A DNA stretch of 64,000 nt from Oligoflexales bacterium (GCA_023301465.1 JALZUQ010000001.1:41225-105224), one strand, 5' to 3'; shown: positions 25,285 through 36,972, counted from the stretch's first letter. Notes: generated by a model from the letters alone, not told the origin. Made by a program: numbers and translations.

Positions 25285-25803
25285 TGATGCCTTCTGCTTA
25301 CTAATACATGGGTGTTAGATGAACACGTCATTCTACAGCGAACGAAGTGAGCGTGAGAATCGGTCGGTATACTATAGAATGTCACTAACAAAAACAAACC
25401 TGTTCTGTATACAGGTCTGACAAACAAGTGCATCTTTTTCTTAAATTAGGCCTGTTTTTATTAAGTTTTTGTTACATAAATAATTATAATTTATAAAAGC
25501 AAAATTATTATCTAGTTACCTTCTTAGGTTTTGTGGTTATTGGACTTTTTAATTGATTCCCCCTCCGTTCTTTGAGCCCTTTGAGCTTGAGCCTAGGAGC
25601 CTAGTGACAAGCTAAGTCGGTATTCGGGACGGTATATTCGGTAGAGATTCAATATTGCAGTATAATCATTTAATACTAAAGACATTTTTCTTCACGCTCA
25701 AAAGTCGCCGCTTAGTCTTGATCTGTTTTTAGATAACTGTTAGTACTTGAATGTTTATATCTTAAACAGCTCACCCAATAAAACTTCAGGAGTTTTTCTA
25801 GAC
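25285..25803. other. Gene-free spacer with inverted repeats
   Basis: About 500 bases between the helicase and GumN genes without a credible protein. CATTCTA (25329-25335) pairs with TAGAATG (25375-25381) around a GC-richer core, and ACCTGT (25398-25403) pairs with ACAGGT (25411-25416) followed by a weak T-run at about 25434. The latter may be a terminator. At about 25585 the motif GAGCCTAG is directly repeated. Confidence 0.35.
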
Positions 25804-26799
25804 ATGAATTCTTTATTACCTTTATTATTTGTGTTGAGCTTAACAGCTTCAGTGGTTCAAGGCCAAGTAACTATATATGAAGCTTATTTACTTAATGAAT
25901 CAACCCCGCGTTTTGTTTTTCTTCCAACAATACACGCAAAGGCCCCAGATAAGTTGTACGAAAGAGCGGACGATATCTTACAGTTCGAGGAATTTGATGC
26001 CATTTACTTTGAACATGAATTGAATCTCTTAGATAAAATTCGAAGTGACAGAGACTATTTAAAATTAGACCCTGACTATGATCGCATGAGGGTTGGAGAT
26101 AATGTACCCAGTAAATTGTTTCAAATTATGGAAAATGATCTTTCTCTATTGGGTATAGATATAACAATTAGTAAAGAGACTCACTTATTCGATGTTCTGG
26201 AGAAAATTGATTTACACCAAGAATTAAAAAATCCATTTATTGGAGACAAACTACTATTCGATTTTGAAGTTATCGAGAGAGCTAAACATAGAAATAATAA
26301 TATATATTTTCTTGATCACTTGTCACCTCATACAGCTAATATTGTTATTGGGATCACTGGACAAGCAATACTAGGAAAAATGCTGCTTCGTATGAGGCTA
26401 CAGGGGAAAGAGCTGAACAAACGATTATTTACTAAAATATCTGGATTTATAAACTCAATTATGGGTAATTTTGTTTATCCATTTTTTTTGAAAAAACTAA
26501 TCGCAGGAGGAATGAGACGGGGTTTTTGGATACCATTTTTTCTTGGTTCTGCATCTGCATTTCTTGCAAAAAATAAAAATTTATATGAACATTCAATAAA
26601 AAAAAGGAATGCTGCATGGCTAAACACTTTACTTTCAATAGCAAAAAAAAATAAACGCACTCTAGTTGTAGCCGGCGTATTGCATTTTCATGGTGCTGAC
26701 AGTATTTTTCAAGGCCTTATCGAACAGGGATATTCCATCAAAGAACGAAAAATAAAAAAAGGTGAAAGCTGTCATAAAGCCTATCAAAATAATTTTTAA
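25804..26799 (+). CDS. Secreted TraB/GumN-family protein
   Basis: A 331-residue protein. It starts MNSLLPLLFVLSLTASVVQG, a Sec signal peptide with cleavage near residue 20. The mature part has the TraB/PrgY/GumN features: RFVFLPTIHAKAPDKLY (about 35), IYFEHELN (a Glu-rich motif), a long helical middle, RNAAWLNTLL and the closing VAGVLHFHGADSIFQGLIEQ (about 302). These proteins form a Tiki-like metal-binding fold that in some members is a peptidase. The frame extends upstream to TTG at 25747, but AGGAG at 25788-25792 supports the ATG at 25804. The role is unknown. Confidence 0.7.
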   Translation: MNSLLPLLFVLSLTASVVQGQVTIYEAYLLNESTPRFVFLPTIHAKAPDKLYERADDILQFEEFDAIYFEHELNLLDKIRSDRDYLKLDPDYDRMRVGDNVPSKLFQIMENDLSLLGIDITISKETHLFDVLEKIDLHQELKNPFIGDKLLFDFEVIERAKHRNNNIYFLDHLSPHTANIVIGITGQAILGKMLLRMRLQGKELNKRLFTKISGFINSIMGNFVYPFFLKKLIAGGMRRGFWIPFFLGSASAFLAKNKNLYEHSIKKRNAAWLNTLLSIAKKNKRTLVVAGVLHFHGADSIFQGLIEQGYSIKERKIKKGESCHKAYQNNF

Positions 26800-26802
26800 A
26801 GA

Positions 26803-26822
26803 GTTTTAGCATCTGCTAAAAC
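26803..26822 (+). other. Perfect inverted repeat downstream of the GumN gene
   Basis: GTTTTAGCA (26803-26811) and TGCTAAAAC (26814-26822) form a perfect nine-base stem with a two-base spacer. No T-run follows on the plus strand, so terminator function is uncertain. It lies between convergent genes and may serve either. Confidence 0.45.
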
Positions 26823-26925
26823 ATCTTCACAGCTAAGTCGAAGCAATGACTACAAGAATCTTAATGCTGTGAATCTCAAGGCTAAACGGCGAAGAAACAA
26901 AACCTAAGAAGATGCCACTCAATAG

Positions 26926-27801
26926 CTATAAATCACGATGTTTCTTTTTAAAAGAGGCATTATCAATTTTCAAATCAGAAAAATCCTCATACAATTTTTC
27001 CACAAAGCTAACACTACGATGCTGACCACCAGTACAACCTATTGCAATTCTCAGGTAATATTTACCTTCTTCAAAATAATGAGGAATACCGTCTTTTACA
27101 AATTCATAAATCTTTTTATAGAAATCTTTAGAGTGCTGCTCTTTAAGAACATATTGCTGCACCTTTGGGTTTGTTCCATTTTCTTTTTTAAGATCACTAC
27201 TAAAATAAGGGTTTGGCAGGCACCTTACATCAAAAACGATGTCTGCTGAATCTTGATAAGCGTTTTTAAATCCAAAACTAATAAACTCTACTTCAAGCTC
27301 TCTATTTACTAACAAAAATTTTTGTTCAATGGTTCTCTTTAGTTCGTGGGGGTTTAGTTTTGTTGTGTCAATTAGGACATCTGCTTTTGATCTCATCCAT
27401 TCGTTATTCGTGCTTTCAATCTCTATCCATTCCCTTATAGAGCTCCCGGCCATTTCCATAGGGTGTCTACGTCTTGTTTGATTAAATCTTTTAAGAAGAA
27501 CTTCCGGCTCACAATCTAAAAATAGCGTTTTTGTATCAATGACACCCTTTGCTTTTTCGGAAAGTTTTAAAAGTTGTTTTCCTAAGGTTTCATGGACGCT
27601 ACTTAAGCCAATCGCATACAAACCATGGCCAAAATCATGGTCCTTAATGGATTTAAATATTTCTGGAAGTAGAAGAAATGGAATATTATCCATGCAATAA
27701 AAGCCACTATCCTCAAAAACCTTCAATGCTGTAGATCTACCAGCACCGCTTTGGCCAACCAAAAAAAACAGCTTCGGTTGATTTGTTGCCTTTTGGTTCA
27801 A
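26926..27801 (-). CDS. rapZ: RNase adapter protein RapZ / P-loop nucleotide-binding protein
   Basis: A 291-residue protein. Walker A is FFLVGQSGAGRSTALKVFED (about 12-31) and the conserved FYCMDNIPFLLLP (about 33-45) follows. The C-terminal domain has FGFKNAYQDSADIVFDVRCLPNPYF (about 186) and the terminal YYLRIAIGCTGGQHRSVSFV (about 247), all RapZ/YvcJ hallmarks. In E. coli, RapZ senses glucosamine-6-phosphate and delivers the sRNA GlmZ to RNase E; in other phyla its target is unknown. The start is TTG at 27801, overlapping the TGA of rpoN in TTGA, so coupling is likely. The rpoN-rapZ order is conserved in many proteobacteria. Confidence 0.9.
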   Translation of the reverse strand: MNQKATNQPKLFFLVGQSGAGRSTALKVFEDSGFYCMDNIPFLLLPEIFKSIKDHDFGHGLYAIGLSSVHETLGKQLLKLSEKAKGVIDTKTLFLDCEPEVLLKRFNQTRRRHPMEMAGSSIREWIEIESTNNEWMRSKADVLIDTTKLNPHELKRTIEQKFLLVNRELEVEFISFGFKNAYQDSADIVFDVRCLPNPYFSSDLKKENGTNPKVQQYVLKEQHSKDFYKKIYEFVKDGIPHYFEEGKYYLRIAIGCTGGQHRSVSFVEKLYEDFSDLKIDNASFKKKHRDL

Positions 27802-29270
27802 TAGTAACGCTTTCTTTTGCTAGATGGCGGGATACCAAGGCTTTCGCGGTATTTAGCGACGGTTCTACGAGCTAGTTGAATGCCCTTTTCTTCAAGGATT
27901 TCAACTATTTTTTTGTCTGCAAGAGGCTTTTTTGTATCCTCTTTTTTGATGAGCTCTTCAATCATTGCTCGAACGGAAGCAGATGCGATTCCATCTCCTT
28001 GAGTTCTTGCAACAGCACTATTAAAAAAGAATTTTAATTCAAAAATTCCTCTCGGAGTATGAACATACTTATTCGTAGTAACTCGACTTACCGTAGATTC
28101 ATGCATCTCGATATCTTCTGATACATTTTTAAGAACCAAAGGCTTTAAGTGCTCAACACCTTTTTCAAAAAAATCTTTTTGATACTTCAGTAAACTCTCT
28201 GCTACTTTAAAAATTGTTTTTTGACGTTGTTGAATACTTTTAATTAACCAAGAAGCATCTTTGATCTTATCTTGAAGGTATACCTTCTCATCATCTTTTG
28301 CTTTGTTTTGAGAAAGCATTTGGTAATAATCTTGATTTAAAGCTAAATGAGGAAGACCATCATCATTTAATGAAACTACCCAACGATGTCCTACTTTAAA
28401 AATATAAACATCAGGAATAACTGTTTGCGAGGTCTCGCCACCATAAGGGCGGCCCGGCACAGGTTCTAACTCTGCAATAATAGCAACGTTTTCAATCACA
28501 GTTTCTACAGAGATTTTAAGACCCTTGGCAATTACATCAAAGTTTCTAGTTTCTAGCTCTTTTAAATGTTTTTCGACAATTTTTTCAACGATTTGGTTTT
28601 TGAGTTTGTTGTTTCTTAATTGAATTAAAAGGCACTCTTTCAAGTCCCTTGCTCCAACACCGTTTGGCTCTAACCTTTGGATGGTATCTAAGACATCATC
28701 CATTTCTTCTTCTGTAGACTCAAAATGTTTTGCAACCTCTTGTAAGCTTATTTGCAAATAACCACGCTCATCAATATTACCGATAATTAAATCGGCAATA
28801 GCTTTTTCTCTTTCGTTAAAATCAAGCTCGCTGATTTGTGTGCGAAGGTCATCATGAAGAGTTTTATCTTTGGAAACAAAGTTCTCATAGTTAAACTGAC
28901 TGGTTTCTTGTTGGTTTTTGGCTCTTGTTTTTGCGGCAGACTGAGACTCGTGTATATTGGAGTAGTTTTCCCAATCCACGTCTTTTTCCGTTCTTACCTG
29001 ATCCATTAGCTCAGAAGCTTCTTTCATTCTTTCATTAACAGCGTGATCTTCTGTGGATTCTTTTTCTTTTGATTCTGCAACTGAAAGATCGTCAATAGTG
29101 TCCGAAGAAATCATGCCTTCTTCAAGCACGGGGTTTTCTGCCAGTTGTTGAGCAACATATTGCTCTAACTCAAACCTAGATAGCTGTAATAGTTTAATCG
29201 CCTGCTGGAGAGCAGGTGTCATCATCAAGTTTTGAGTTAACTTAAGATTTTGTTTTAATTGAAATCCCAT
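27798..29270 (-). CDS. rpoN: RNA polymerase sigma-54 factor
   Basis: A 490-residue sigma-54. Region I is Gln/Leu-rich (FQLKQNLKLTQNLMMTPALQ, activator contact). Region II is acidic. Region III holds the core-binding domain, then the helix-turn-helix near 425 and the RpoN box ARRTVAKYRESLGIPPSSKR near the C terminus. It directs transcription from -24/-12 promoters with AAA+ activators. The frame runs to 29303, but AGAGGG five bases before the ATG at 29270 supports that start, where homologues begin. It precedes rapZ and follows lptB. Confidence 0.95.
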   Translation of the reverse strand: MGFQLKQNLKLTQNLMMTPALQQAIKLLQLSRFELEQYVAQQLAENPVLEEGMISSDTIDDLSVAESKEKESTEDHAVNERMKEASELMDQVRTEKDVDWENYSNIHESQSAAKTRAKNQQETSQFNYENFVSKDKTLHDDLRTQISELDFNEREKAIADLIIGNIDERGYLQISLQEVAKHFESTEEEMDDVLDTIQRLEPNGVGARDLKECLLIQLRNNKLKNQIVEKIVEKHLKELETRNFDVIAKGLKISVETVIENVAIIAELEPVPGRPYGGETSQTVIPDVYIFKVGHRWVVSLNDDGLPHLALNQDYYQMLSQNKAKDDEKVYLQDKIKDASWLIKSIQQRQKTIFKVAESLLKYQKDFFEKGVEHLKPLVLKNVSEDIEMHESTVSRVTTNKYVHTPRGIFELKFFFNSAVARTQGDGIASASVRAMIEELIKKEDTKKPLADKKIVEILEEKGIQLARRTVAKYRESLGIPPSSKRKRYY

Positions 29271-29361
29271 AAGACCCTCTATTGCTTGATTTCTTATCGG
29301 CACTCTTTAAGGGAACTATAACAAAAATAGTGTTTAAGTTAAAGATTTCCATTACTTAGAT

Positions 29362-30087
29362 TTACTCGATTTGAAAGTTTGAACCCAAGTAGACAGACTG
29401 AACATCTTGATTGTTTAAAACTTCGTCTGGTGAGCCCGTTGCCAAAAGCCTGCCATTCGCTAGTATGTATGCATGATCACAAATCCCTAGTGTTTCTCTA
29501 ACGTTATGATCAGTAATTAAAATCCCAATTCCTTGTTCTTTTAGCTCTTTAATCACTTGTTGAATCTCTTGCACAGTTACTGGGTCAATCCCCGCAAAGG
29601 GTTCATCTAAAAGAAGAAACTTTGGGTTTGGGACAAGGGCTCTTGCAATTTCAACCCGTCTTCTTTCACCGCCAGATAATGAAACACCTTTGCTCTTTAA
29701 GATCTCTTTGATGCCAAACCTCTCAACCAACTCATCAAGAAGTCCCGCTCTTTGTTGTTTTGCAATATTGGTTGCTTCCATCGCTGCGATAAGGTTTTCT
29801 TTAACGGTTAGCTTTCTAAAAATAGATGCATTTTGAGGAAGATAACCAACACCTAACTGTGCTCGTTTGTACATTGGCAACGCTGAGATATCTTCACCAT
29901 TCAACAAAACTGCACCGGAATCTGGTTTTAAAAAGCCCACCACCATATAAAAGCTTGTGGTTTTACCTGCACCGTTTGGACCTAATAAACCAGTGATAAA
30001 TGACTCTTTCACTTCAAATGAAAGACCGTCTACCACTTTTCTTCTTTTAAAGCTCTTCGATATGTTTTTTATACTAAGGGTTTTCAA
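29362..30087 (-). CDS. lptB: Lipopolysaccharide export ATPase LptB
   Basis: A 241-residue ABC ATPase. It has Walker A LLGPNGAGKTTSFYMV (about 33-48), Q-loop VGYLPQNASIFRKL (about 82), signature SLSGGERRRVEIARAL (about 135-150), Walker B FLLLDEPFAGIDPV, and the H-loop ITDHNVRETL. It drives the LptFGC-A bridge that carries LPS to the outer membrane. The TTG start lies in TTGA, overlapping the stop of lptA, as at the rpoN-rapZ junction. Neighbours lptC-lptA upstream and rpoN downstream are the standard order. Confidence 0.93.
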   Translation of the reverse strand: MKTLSIKNISKSFKRRKVVDGLSFEVKESFITGLLGPNGAGKTTSFYMVVGFLKPDSGAVLLNGEDISALPMYKRAQLGVGYLPQNASIFRKLTVKENLIAAMEATNIAKQQRAGLLDELVERFGIKEILKSKGVSLSGGERRRVEIARALVPNPKFLLLDEPFAGIDPVTVQEIQQVIKELKEQGIGILITDHNVRETLGICDHAYILANGRLLATGSPDEVLNNQDVQSVYLGSNFQIE

Positions 30088-30704
30088 TTTGAATCCTGCC
30101 TGTACAAAGTGCCTTTTACATTTGATACTTTTATGGTGCCTTTTAACATTTGATAGATTACTTTCTTGCCTTTTATTTTTGATTTACCACGAATAATTAC
30201 TGCTGGATTACCAAACAGGGTGATCGTTTGTTTGTTTTTTTCATATATTGCCGAGCTGCCCGTTGCTTTGACTTTTTCACCTGTTGTTAAATCGTCGTTT
30301 GTCACCTTGATTGAACCGTTTGCAGTTACTTTTTCGACTTCATTTGAACCCTCACCTAAAAAAATATGAGCTTTTTGAGAGTTCATTTTTAGTCGACACC
30401 TTGTTACCTCCACGTTTCTTTTAAGATAAATATCGCGGTTTTGTTTTGAGGCTTCTAACTCGTCACCCCTAAAGTATACTCTACAATTTTCTGAGTCCGA
30501 GCCAGAAAAGCTCGCGGGGTCGCGGAACTTTTTAGTTTTTTTAGGCGTTTGTATTTTTTCTTTCTCAGGCTGCTGCTTTAATTTAATAATTTTTTTTGGT
30601 TCATCTATATCCTCTTCAATGTCGAGAAGATCAGCGAACACAACCGCCGAGAAAAAAACAAAAGGCACAATTTTACATATTAATTTACTTAGATTAACCA
30701 CCAA
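30084..30704 (-). CDS. lptA: Lipopolysaccharide export protein LptA-like (OstA family)
   Basis: A 206-residue periplasmic protein. A signal sequence (MVVNLSKLICKIVPFVFFSA, cleavage near VFA at residue 24) is followed by an acidic/Lys linker and then the beta-jellyroll OstA domain (about 70-205). This has repeated beta-strand motifs such as CRVYFRGDELEAS and VEVTRCRLKMNSQKAHIFLG. LptA forms the periplasmic bridge for LPS. It starts at TTG or GTG (about 30701-30704) with AAAGG upstream, inside the end of lptC (11-base overlap). Confidence 0.8.
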   Translation of the reverse strand: MVVNLSKLICKIVPFVFFSAVVFADLLDIEEDIDEPKKIIKLKQQPEKEKIQTPKKTKKFRDPASFSGSDSENCRVYFRGDELEASKQNRDIYLKRNVEVTRCRLKMNSQKAHIFLGEGSNEVEKVTANGSIKVTNDDLTTGEKVKATGSSAIYEKNKQTITLFGNPAVIIRGKSKIKGKKVIYQMLKGTIKVSNVKGTLYRQDSN

Positions 30705-31272
30705 AAAAACCTTTCACCTTACCGTGCATCTTCATTTTTTCTTTTTTTAGGTCATAAATAAAGCCACTGTCGCCCTCTATCTGCCTGTTTTTCCCGTCAG
30801 CAATAACTTTTGAGGTTGTTTGAAGAGTATTCTTTCTCGCTGAATACTGGCAGGTTTCCGTATGAATCAAGTGGTTACTAAACTGGATAGAAACATTGCC
30901 GATCGCATTGGCCTTTTTAACCTTAGCGTTTCTTATGACCGACTGAAATGCTTTTTGCTCAAACTCAACAAAGAGTTTATCTGTATTACTTTTTTTACTA
31001 CTACCCTCATCTTTACTTTCAACAAGAATCACCTTACCGTCTAAAGTGAGTTGGTTTGGGCTTTTAAAGTACCCATTATTGGCTGATATTTTTGAAGTTT
31101 CTTTACCTTGATTAAGGTCGTATTTTTTCATCACCAAATACTCTGCTTGAATTAAGGTACTTCCTATCTCATTTTTTACTTCACTAATATCTGATTGAAA
31201 CCAAATAAAATAATAAACGGCCCCAATCAAAAAAAGACAGCCCACAAATAATGTCATTGCCGTCTTTAGCAA
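30694..31272 (-). CDS. lptC: LPS export protein LptC-like
   Basis: A 192-residue protein with one N-terminal anchor (about 6-26, LFVGCLFLIGAVYYFIWF) and a periplasmic beta-jellyroll domain. Pattern elements such as ISANNGYFKSPNQLTLDGKV and the terminal DLKKEKMKMHGKVKGFFGG resemble LptC (YrbK). LptC links LptBFG with LptA. It begins just after pyrG (two bases), with TTG 31272 or ATG 31257 as starts. Sequence identity in this family is low; synteny with lptA-lptB supports the call. Confidence 0.75.
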   Translation of the reverse strand: MLKTAMTLFVGCLFLIGAVYYFIWFQSDISEVKNEIGSTLIQAEYLVMKKYDLNQGKETSKISANNGYFKSPNQLTLDGKVILVESKDEGSSKKSNTDKLFVEFEQKAFQSVIRNAKVKKANAIGNVSIQFSNHLIHTETCQYSARKNTLQTTSKVIADGKNRQIEGDSGFIYDLKKEKMKMHGKVKGFFGG

Positions 31273-31273
31273 G

Positions 31274-33584
<2,311 letters not shown>

Positions 33585-33710
33585 TTTTACGACCCTTATC
33601 TCAGTGAGAGTGAACTATAATATTAAATTTATACCCTTATTGTGATTAAAGCTCACTAAAATCATGGTATAATAATAATTATCAATACAACAAAAACCTG
33701 GAAATCTAAA

Positions 33711-34814
33711 TTGAATAAATTTATTGCAAGCTTAATTTTTATTTCTTTATCTTCTTGTAACATTATAAAAGATAAAGGAAGTGATGATGTTGGAGCAAAA
33801 AAACTTGTTTCCAGCAATTCTGTGCAATTAATGAGAGTTAATAGTGGGACTCAGTTAAATTTCTCATTGAGAGCAACAAGACCTATTAATTGTGAAGTTG
33901 TTTATTGGGAAAACTCTGATAATACTAGCACCGACACATCTGCAAACGCAAAAAAACATGCCTGCCAGACTGATGACATATATAAAACCATCATTTCAAC
34001 AAACATTGAAAATCTTAACCCAAACTCCATTTATCGATTTAAGGTAAGAGCCTGGTCTGAAGACGCCGCAAACCTGATTGAAGAAACAGATGTTCTTGAA
34101 AGCACGAATAATTCTTTCTCTATAACAAATAAAGAGTTTTATCATGTTAAGGCACAACTAAATAAAGATATTGGAGGAGTGTTTGCCTATAACCCGTCTA
34201 ACCAATCAAGTTTTAACTCACTTGAAACAGGGTGCCAAAACAATCTAACTGAACCAGAGGCTTTAGCCAATCCCCTTTATGCTGATGATGTAACCTTTAC
34301 CGGCTTCACAAACACCAAGGGAAGAAACCTCCAGCTACCAAACCCCTTTGTACAGTTTTCTATTTCTTCAAAAAACTATGATTTACCACTGAACGTTGCG
34401 ATTCAAAACTCTTTAGGGGCAAGCAACTTAAATTTTCGGTCGCCTTTAGCGTTTAAATCCTTAGAAGTTTCGTCCATTAATAAAATTTCCGTTCCAAGTT
34501 ACCGCGAAGGCGACACCCCCCCTTCAATACGGTCTTCTAACGGTGACAGCCTCAATTTGACTTGGACAAACAAGGGCAAGGCCCCCATTGGCTACCTAAA
34601 TGCCCACATATACAACCTCAATGGAGAACGACTATTGACTTGTAGGTATAATGCATATGACGGTTCTGCATCTATTAACGACCCTATTATAAAAAATCTA
34701 AATGTGGGTAGCTATAGAGTCAGCTTAGAATTAAAAAGCTTTGATACCGATCAAAACTCAAATTCCATCATGACATCCTCTGACTGGCGTGTACTAATTT
34801 TTAAAAGGTCATAA
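33711..34814 (+). CDS. Lipoprotein with fibronectin-III-like domains
   Basis: A 367-residue exported protein. The start MNKFIASLIFISLSSCNIIK has a lipobox with Cys16 (SLSSC). The mature part is beta-rich. The segment LMRVNSGTQLNFSLRATRPI (about 43-62) and ENLNPNSIYRFKVRAWSEDA (about 101-120) resemble fibronectin type III strands. The start is TTG at 33711 (GGAAATCTAAATTG). It is followed two bases later by the outer-membrane-like protein, so the pair forms an operon and may work together on the cell surface. No family is firm. Confidence 0.6.
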   Translation: MNKFIASLIFISLSSCNIIKDKGSDDVGAKKLVSSNSVQLMRVNSGTQLNFSLRATRPINCEVVYWENSDNTSTDTSANAKKHACQTDDIYKTIISTNIENLNPNSIYRFKVRAWSEDAANLIEETDVLESTNNSFSITNKEFYHVKAQLNKDIGGVFAYNPSNQSSFNSLETGCQNNLTEPEALANPLYADDVTFTGFTNTKGRNLQLPNPFVQFSISSKNYDLPLNVAIQNSLGASNLNFRSPLAFKSLEVSSINKISVPSYREGDTPPSIRSSNGDSLNLTWTNKGKAPIGYLNAHIYNLNGERLLTCRYNAYDGSASINDPIIKNLNVGSYRVSLELKSFDTDQNSNSIMTSSDWRVLIFKRS

Positions 34815-34815
34815 T

Positions 34816-36003
34816 ATGAAACTATTTTTAAATCTCTTGTTTTTGTTGTTTTCTTTCGCTTATACTCAACAAATTTATGCTCAAGACATCGTCGTTAAAT
34901 CAGTCAACGCATCCAAAAAACTCGTCACTATAAAACCAGGAAAGGTCGACGGCGTAATCAAAGGAGCTAAGGTTTGTTTTTACAATGACTCTACTAAAGT
35001 AACTTGCGGCAAAGTGCTTAAGGTTAGAAAGACCTCATCACTTGTAAAAGTAAAAAGCTCAAAAATAGAAACCGTAACCACAGACAGTGTTGCAAAGTTT
35101 ATTTCAAAAAAACGTAAAAGACGAAAAAGAAAAACTCGAAGACGTAATAATTTTAGAACAAATATAAAATTAGCTTATTCATATATGTTTTTATCTCCCA
35201 CTTCACACAACACCCCTTTTTATAAGCATCTCACAAGATCTGATGGTGCTGGCGGGGCAGAATCAAATGAACCAACTGGCCCTAATACTAGCCCGTTTGG
35301 AATGATCAGAAACAGACCAAAAGACCCCATGGGGGATTCTTTTTTGGGCGGTGGCTTAGAGTTTGAATTTGCTTTCAACAAAAAAATGAGCGTCTCCTTA
35401 GGTGGTCGCTATAACCACGGAGGTGAAAAAACAGAACGCTTTAGTGTAGCAGAGGGTCCGAGCGGAACCTTTAATGACAGCGGTTACGAAACAAGTTTTC
35501 CTATTGATTCTTATATTGACTTAACCACAAACACGGCGGCTTTTGGTGGTTGGTTAGATTTTAATTTTTATGGTTTTCGCATGGGTAAGAGTGCCTTGTT
35601 AAAATTTGGCTTAGGAGTAGACGCAGAGTTTTATTCACTAAGTTTATCAGCAAACAGCTCTCTACCCCCCCTTCCAGGCAAGATAAAAACTGCTGATTTT
35701 GCAAATAACGGAAGATTATCCGCAGTCATTTCAGGAAGATTACCCATTGATTTTTCATTCAACATGAAAAAGTTTGGCGTGGGCATTAAAGTTATCCCAA
35801 TATTTTCATTTTTAGCCATAGACTTAAATGCTGGAAAAAAAATTATTAACGGACCAGCTCTAGACCCCACAATAACAAACCCTCTTAGTGACTCAAGTGT
35901 TAGAAAGCAGTGGGAAGATGCTTTATTTGAAGATGACTTAGAATACGGTCCTGCAGGTTTTTCTTTAGAAATTCAGCCTATTTACTTTGCTTACTACTTC
36001 TAA
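34816..36003 (+). CDS. Probable outer-membrane beta-barrel protein with SH3-like N terminus
   Basis: A 395-residue protein with a signal peptide (residues 1-22, cleavage after IYAQ). Residues 23-95 have an SH3-like pattern (KLVTIKPGKVDGVIKGAKVC). A very basic linker (about 98-114, with RKRRKRKTRRR) separates it from a probable beta-barrel (115-395) that ends in the aromatic YFAYYF, the usual C-terminal outer-membrane signal. It lies in an operon with the lipoprotein upstream, so a surface complex is possible. Ligand and function are unknown; the basic linker is unusual in a barrel protein. Confidence 0.55.
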   Translation: MKLFLNLLFLLFSFAYTQQIYAQDIVVKSVNASKKLVTIKPGKVDGVIKGAKVCFYNDSTKVTCGKVLKVRKTSSLVKVKSSKIETVTTDSVAKFISKKRKRRKRKTRRRNNFRTNIKLAYSYMFLSPTSHNTPFYKHLTRSDGAGGAESNEPTGPNTSPFGMIRNRPKDPMGDSFLGGGLEFEFAFNKKMSVSLGGRYNHGGEKTERFSVAEGPSGTFNDSGYETSFPIDSYIDLTTNTAAFGGWLDFNFYGFRMGKSALLKFGLGVDAEFYSLSLSANSSLPPLPGKIKTADFANNGRLSAVISGRLPIDFSFNMKKFGVGIKVIPIFSFLAIDLNAGKKIINGPALDPTITNPLSDSSVRKQWEDALFEDDLEYGPAGFSLEIQPIYFAYYF

Positions 36004-36009
36004 AAGCAC

Positions 36010-36972
36010 TCAATGGTCCCAAAGTTTTTCGTCAAGAAAATAGTGGGGCCTTGCTTTTACCTCCACATAAATTTTACCAATATACTCGCCGAGCAAACCT
36101 AAACCAAACATTTGAACACCTCCTAGGAAATAAAGCGGCACAACCGTTGATGTCCAACCCGGGATTACACGACCACTAAAGTAAGCTGCGAACGCCCAAA
36201 TAATCACTGCGAAAGAAATAAAGGTTGTTACAAAACCGATTATAGCTAAGATTCGCATTGGAAAAGCAGAAAAAGAGGACACACCTTCCCATGCAAGTGA
36301 AATCATTTTACTAAATGAATATTTTGTAACTCCCGCAGTTCTTTTTTTTCTGTCGTAAAAAATATTTTTAGTTTTAAAACCTAAGCCAACAACCATCCCT
36401 CTTAAGAAAATATTTTTTTCATTGTGTTGGGTCAGTGCCTTTAAAGATTTAGACCCTAAAAGCCTAAAGTCTGCGTGGTTTATAACTGTTTTTATTCCTA
36501 ATAAACTCATAAATAAATAAAAAACCTTAGCCGTCGTTTTTTTAAAAAACGTATCAGAGTTTCTTTTTCTTCTAACCCCGAGAACTACTTCATATCCATC
36601 CGAGTATGATTCTATCATCGTTGAAACCACTCTTAGATCGTCTTGTAAATCCGCATCAATAGTAATGCAACAATCCACTTGATCTGAAACGTTTTTTAAC
36701 CCTGCAAATAAAGCTTTTTGATGGCCTACATTCGTTGAAAGTTTTAGTGCTTTCATTTTTTTTATGTTCGCGTGGAATTCTTTAGACAAAATTTCCCAAG
36801 TAGAATCTTTACTGCCGTCATCAACATAAAGTGCATAACTCTCTTCGTGAATTAAATTTTTCTCGATGAATTCGCCGATTTTTTTTTGTAAAACATCTAA
36901 AGTTTCGCGTAAACATTCTTGCTCGTTATAACAAGGCACAACAAAACAAAACTTTGGAGACTTAGAACTCAA
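36010..36972 (-). CDS. GT2 glycosyltransferase, polyprenyl-phosphate type
   Basis: A 320-residue enzyme. The GT-A domain starts FCFVVPCYNEQECLRETLDV (8-27), followed by VDDGSKDSTW (about 49-58) and the catalytic DxD region CITIDADLQDDL (about 98-109). Two C-terminal transmembrane helices (about 243-265, 280-303) identify it as a DPM1/GtrB-like enzyme that transfers a sugar to polyprenyl phosphate. The start is TTG with GAGG seven bases upstream. It converges on the outer-membrane gene six bases away. Confidence 0.85.
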   Translation of the reverse strand: MSSKSPKFCFVVPCYNEQECLRETLDVLQKKIGEFIEKNLIHEESYALYVDDGSKDSTWEILSKEFHANIKKMKALKLSTNVGHQKALFAGLKNVSDQVDCCITIDADLQDDLRVVSTMIESYSDGYEVVLGVRRKRNSDTFFKKTTAKVFYLFMSLLGIKTVINHADFRLLGSKSLKALTQHNEKNIFLRGMVVGLGFKTKNIFYDRKKRTAGVTKYSFSKMISLAWEGVSSFSAFPMRILAIIGFVTTFISFAVIIWAFAAYFSGRVIPGWTSTVVPLYFLGGVQMFGLGLLGEYIGKIYVEVKARPHYFLDEKLWDH

